A stretch of 8,278 nucleotides of DNA from an uncultured Bacteroidales bacterium (lineage in GTDB: Bacteria > Bacteroidota > Bacteroidia > Bacteroidales > UBA3824), in assembly GCA_937877455.1 (NCBI GenBank), contig CALFIU010000030.1, forward strand, positions 1-8,278, given 5' to 3'. Within the stretch, counting starts at the first letter, position 1. Each line of letters begins with the position of its first letter. Under the pieces are notes generated by a model. The model saw only the letters and a program-made list of their open reading frames with translations. It was not told where the DNA came from and searched no databases. This document shows positions 7,925-8,278 of the stretch, piece by piece. Made by a program: the position numbers and the translations under genes.

Positions 7925-7955
7925 CAAAAATAGCAAAAATTATTTGCACTCCAAA
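7925..7955 (-). promoter_or_regulatory. Bacteroidota-type promoter of the methyltransferase operon
   Basis: On the minus strand TTTG (7952-7955), 19 bases and TATTTTTG (7925-7932) match the consensus perfectly. Transcription would start near 7918, leaving a leader of about 15 bases before the ATG at 7903. It gives the methyltransferases their own promoter, separate from the XRE/endonuclease promoter. Confidence 0.75.
7933..7947. promoter_or_regulatory. Inverted repeat between the -33 and -7 boxes of the methyltransferase promoter
   Basis: GCAAA (7933-7937) and TTTGC (7943-7947) are perfect arms around a 5-base spacer, placed between the two promoter elements where a bound repressor would block transcription. 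The sequence differs from the palindromes at 3227-3248, so a shared regulator is not evident. It may be chance in AT-rich DNA. Confidence 0.3.
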
Positions 7956-7970
7956 AACTATCCGAAGATA
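7953..7970 (-). terminator. Weak terminator-like hairpin (UUCG tetraloop and U tract)
   Basis: On the minus strand TATC-TTCG-GATA (7970-7959) is followed by G and five T. The stem is only four pairs, but the UUCG tetraloop is very stable. It lies just upstream of the methyltransferase promoter, where it would end a leftward transcript arriving from about 8211. Confidence 0.4.
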
Positions 7971-8211
7971 AAAAAATTAATGCAGAAATCAGGATCGCGC
8001 AACACGGAAACCCCCGTTATATGCATACGCAACCGCACACTACGTACACGGCTGTAGAATATACATAACCCGCAGGCATTACGTGTTGCTTTGCTAATGA
8101 CGAGAATTGTGAAACGACCAAATTTCTGAACGTCAAAAACAAAGCGTAGTAACGCCTTTATTTATATGTCTGTCAATCCCGCCCCCACCTTGCGGCTTTC
8201 GGTATGGATTG
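7953..8211 (-). ncRNA. Candidate structured RNA or repeated element (leftward transcript)
   Basis: No convincing gene lies between 7937 and 8278. A Bacteroidota promoter ends at 8218 and a terminator-like hairpin lies at 7953-7970, which would define an RNA of about 250 nt. Its 5' end folds into a long stem (10-bp inverted repeat 8170-8179/8206-8215, with a GC-rich inner loop), and further short hairpins are visible, for example ACGG/CCGT at 8004-8017. From memory only, short spurious ORFs read across similar DNA recur in Bacteroidales genomes, which would fit a multicopy RNA or repeat. I cannot name a family. Ends are approximate. Confidence 0.35.
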
Positions 8212-8215
8212 ACAG
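8170..8215. repeat. Perfect 10-bp inverted repeat, CTGTCAATCC / GGATTGACAG
   Basis: The arms are 8170-8179 and 8206-8215 with a 26-base GC-rich interior (8180-8205) that itself contains CCGC and GCGG. On the minus strand one arm lies at the predicted transcription start and the other about 30 bases downstream, so it would form a stem sealing the RNA 5' end. Confidence 0.75.
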
Positions 8216-8217
8216 TG

Positions 8218-8249
8218 CAAATTTACTTAAATTAAGATTCGAAGTGCAA
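8218..8249 (-). promoter_or_regulatory. Bacteroidota-type promoter of the candidate RNA
   Basis: On the minus strand TAAATTTG (8218-8225) is a perfect TAnnTTTG box, with TTG (8247-8249) 21 bases upstream. Transcription would start near 8211, at the first arm of the inverted repeat. Confidence 0.5.
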
Positions 8250-8278
8250 TTTCCATACGCAACGTAACTATACTTTAT

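Noticed and set aside
7854..8057. Plus-strand 67-residue open frame
   Set aside because: Runs across the methyltransferase promoter and the candidate RNA in antisense, and has no domain. It is of the spurious kind that recurs over non-coding repeats.
8024..8263. Direct repeat CATACGCAAC at 8024-8033 and 8254-8263 as attachment sites or element ends
   Set aside because: Only ten bases, with no matching copy at the left island junction and no integrase or transposase in the window.

Overview
The window looks like an accessory (defence and stress) region of a member of the Bacteroidota, probably a Bacteroidales. The evidence is moderately AT-rich DNA, start codons without clear Shine-Dalgarno sequences, and several promoters of the Bacteroidota type (TTG/TTTG, 19-21 bases, TAnnTTTG) placed just ahead of genes. 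The genus cannot be named from this sequence alone.

The left part (5-3254) is read on the minus strand. It holds a frameshifted AlbA_2 (Schlafen-like) / RecG-C-like ATPase regulator with a C-terminal winged helix (5-1464), then an intact 499-residue Ser/Thr-kinase-like protein with a zinc ribbon (1593-3092). Six bases upstream of the kinase start lies a fragment that reads as the last ~41 residues of a PP2C-type phosphatase. It is the only part of that gene left, and no TerY-like vWA gene is visible. This looks like the remains of a TerY-P triad (vWA protein, PP2C, kinase), a Ter-associated stress or defence signalling module.

The centre and right (about 3230-7955) form a compact restriction-modification island that abuts the broken phosphatase. 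A strong Bacteroidota promoter drives rightward a small XRE-family protein (3299-3514), a likely controller, and a 478-residue HNH restriction endonuclease of the Alw26I/Eco31I/Esp3I type (3523-4959). Facing it, a second strong promoter drives leftward an N6-adenine methyltransferase (6113-7903) whose stop overlaps the start of a C5-cytosine methyltransferase (4956-6116) by ATGA. Endonuclease and cytosine methyltransferase meet tail to tail, sharing the four bases TTAA of their two stop codons. Two methyltransferases of different chemistry suit an asymmetric type IIS site whose one strand lacks adenine, as in the GTCTC-type sites of this family. The cytosine enzyme is circularly permuted: motifs IX and X precede motifs I-VIII.

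The right end (about 7953-8278) has no convincing gene. It has a promoter pointing left, a 10-bp perfect inverted repeat at the predicted RNA 5' end and a weak terminator-like hairpin just before the methyltransferase promoter, so it may encode a ~250-nt structured RNA or a repeated element.

Most interesting points: the RM island lying against a truncated PP2C-kinase signalling module, with overlapping divergent promoters at the junction; the permuted cytosine methyltransferase; and the candidate structured RNA.
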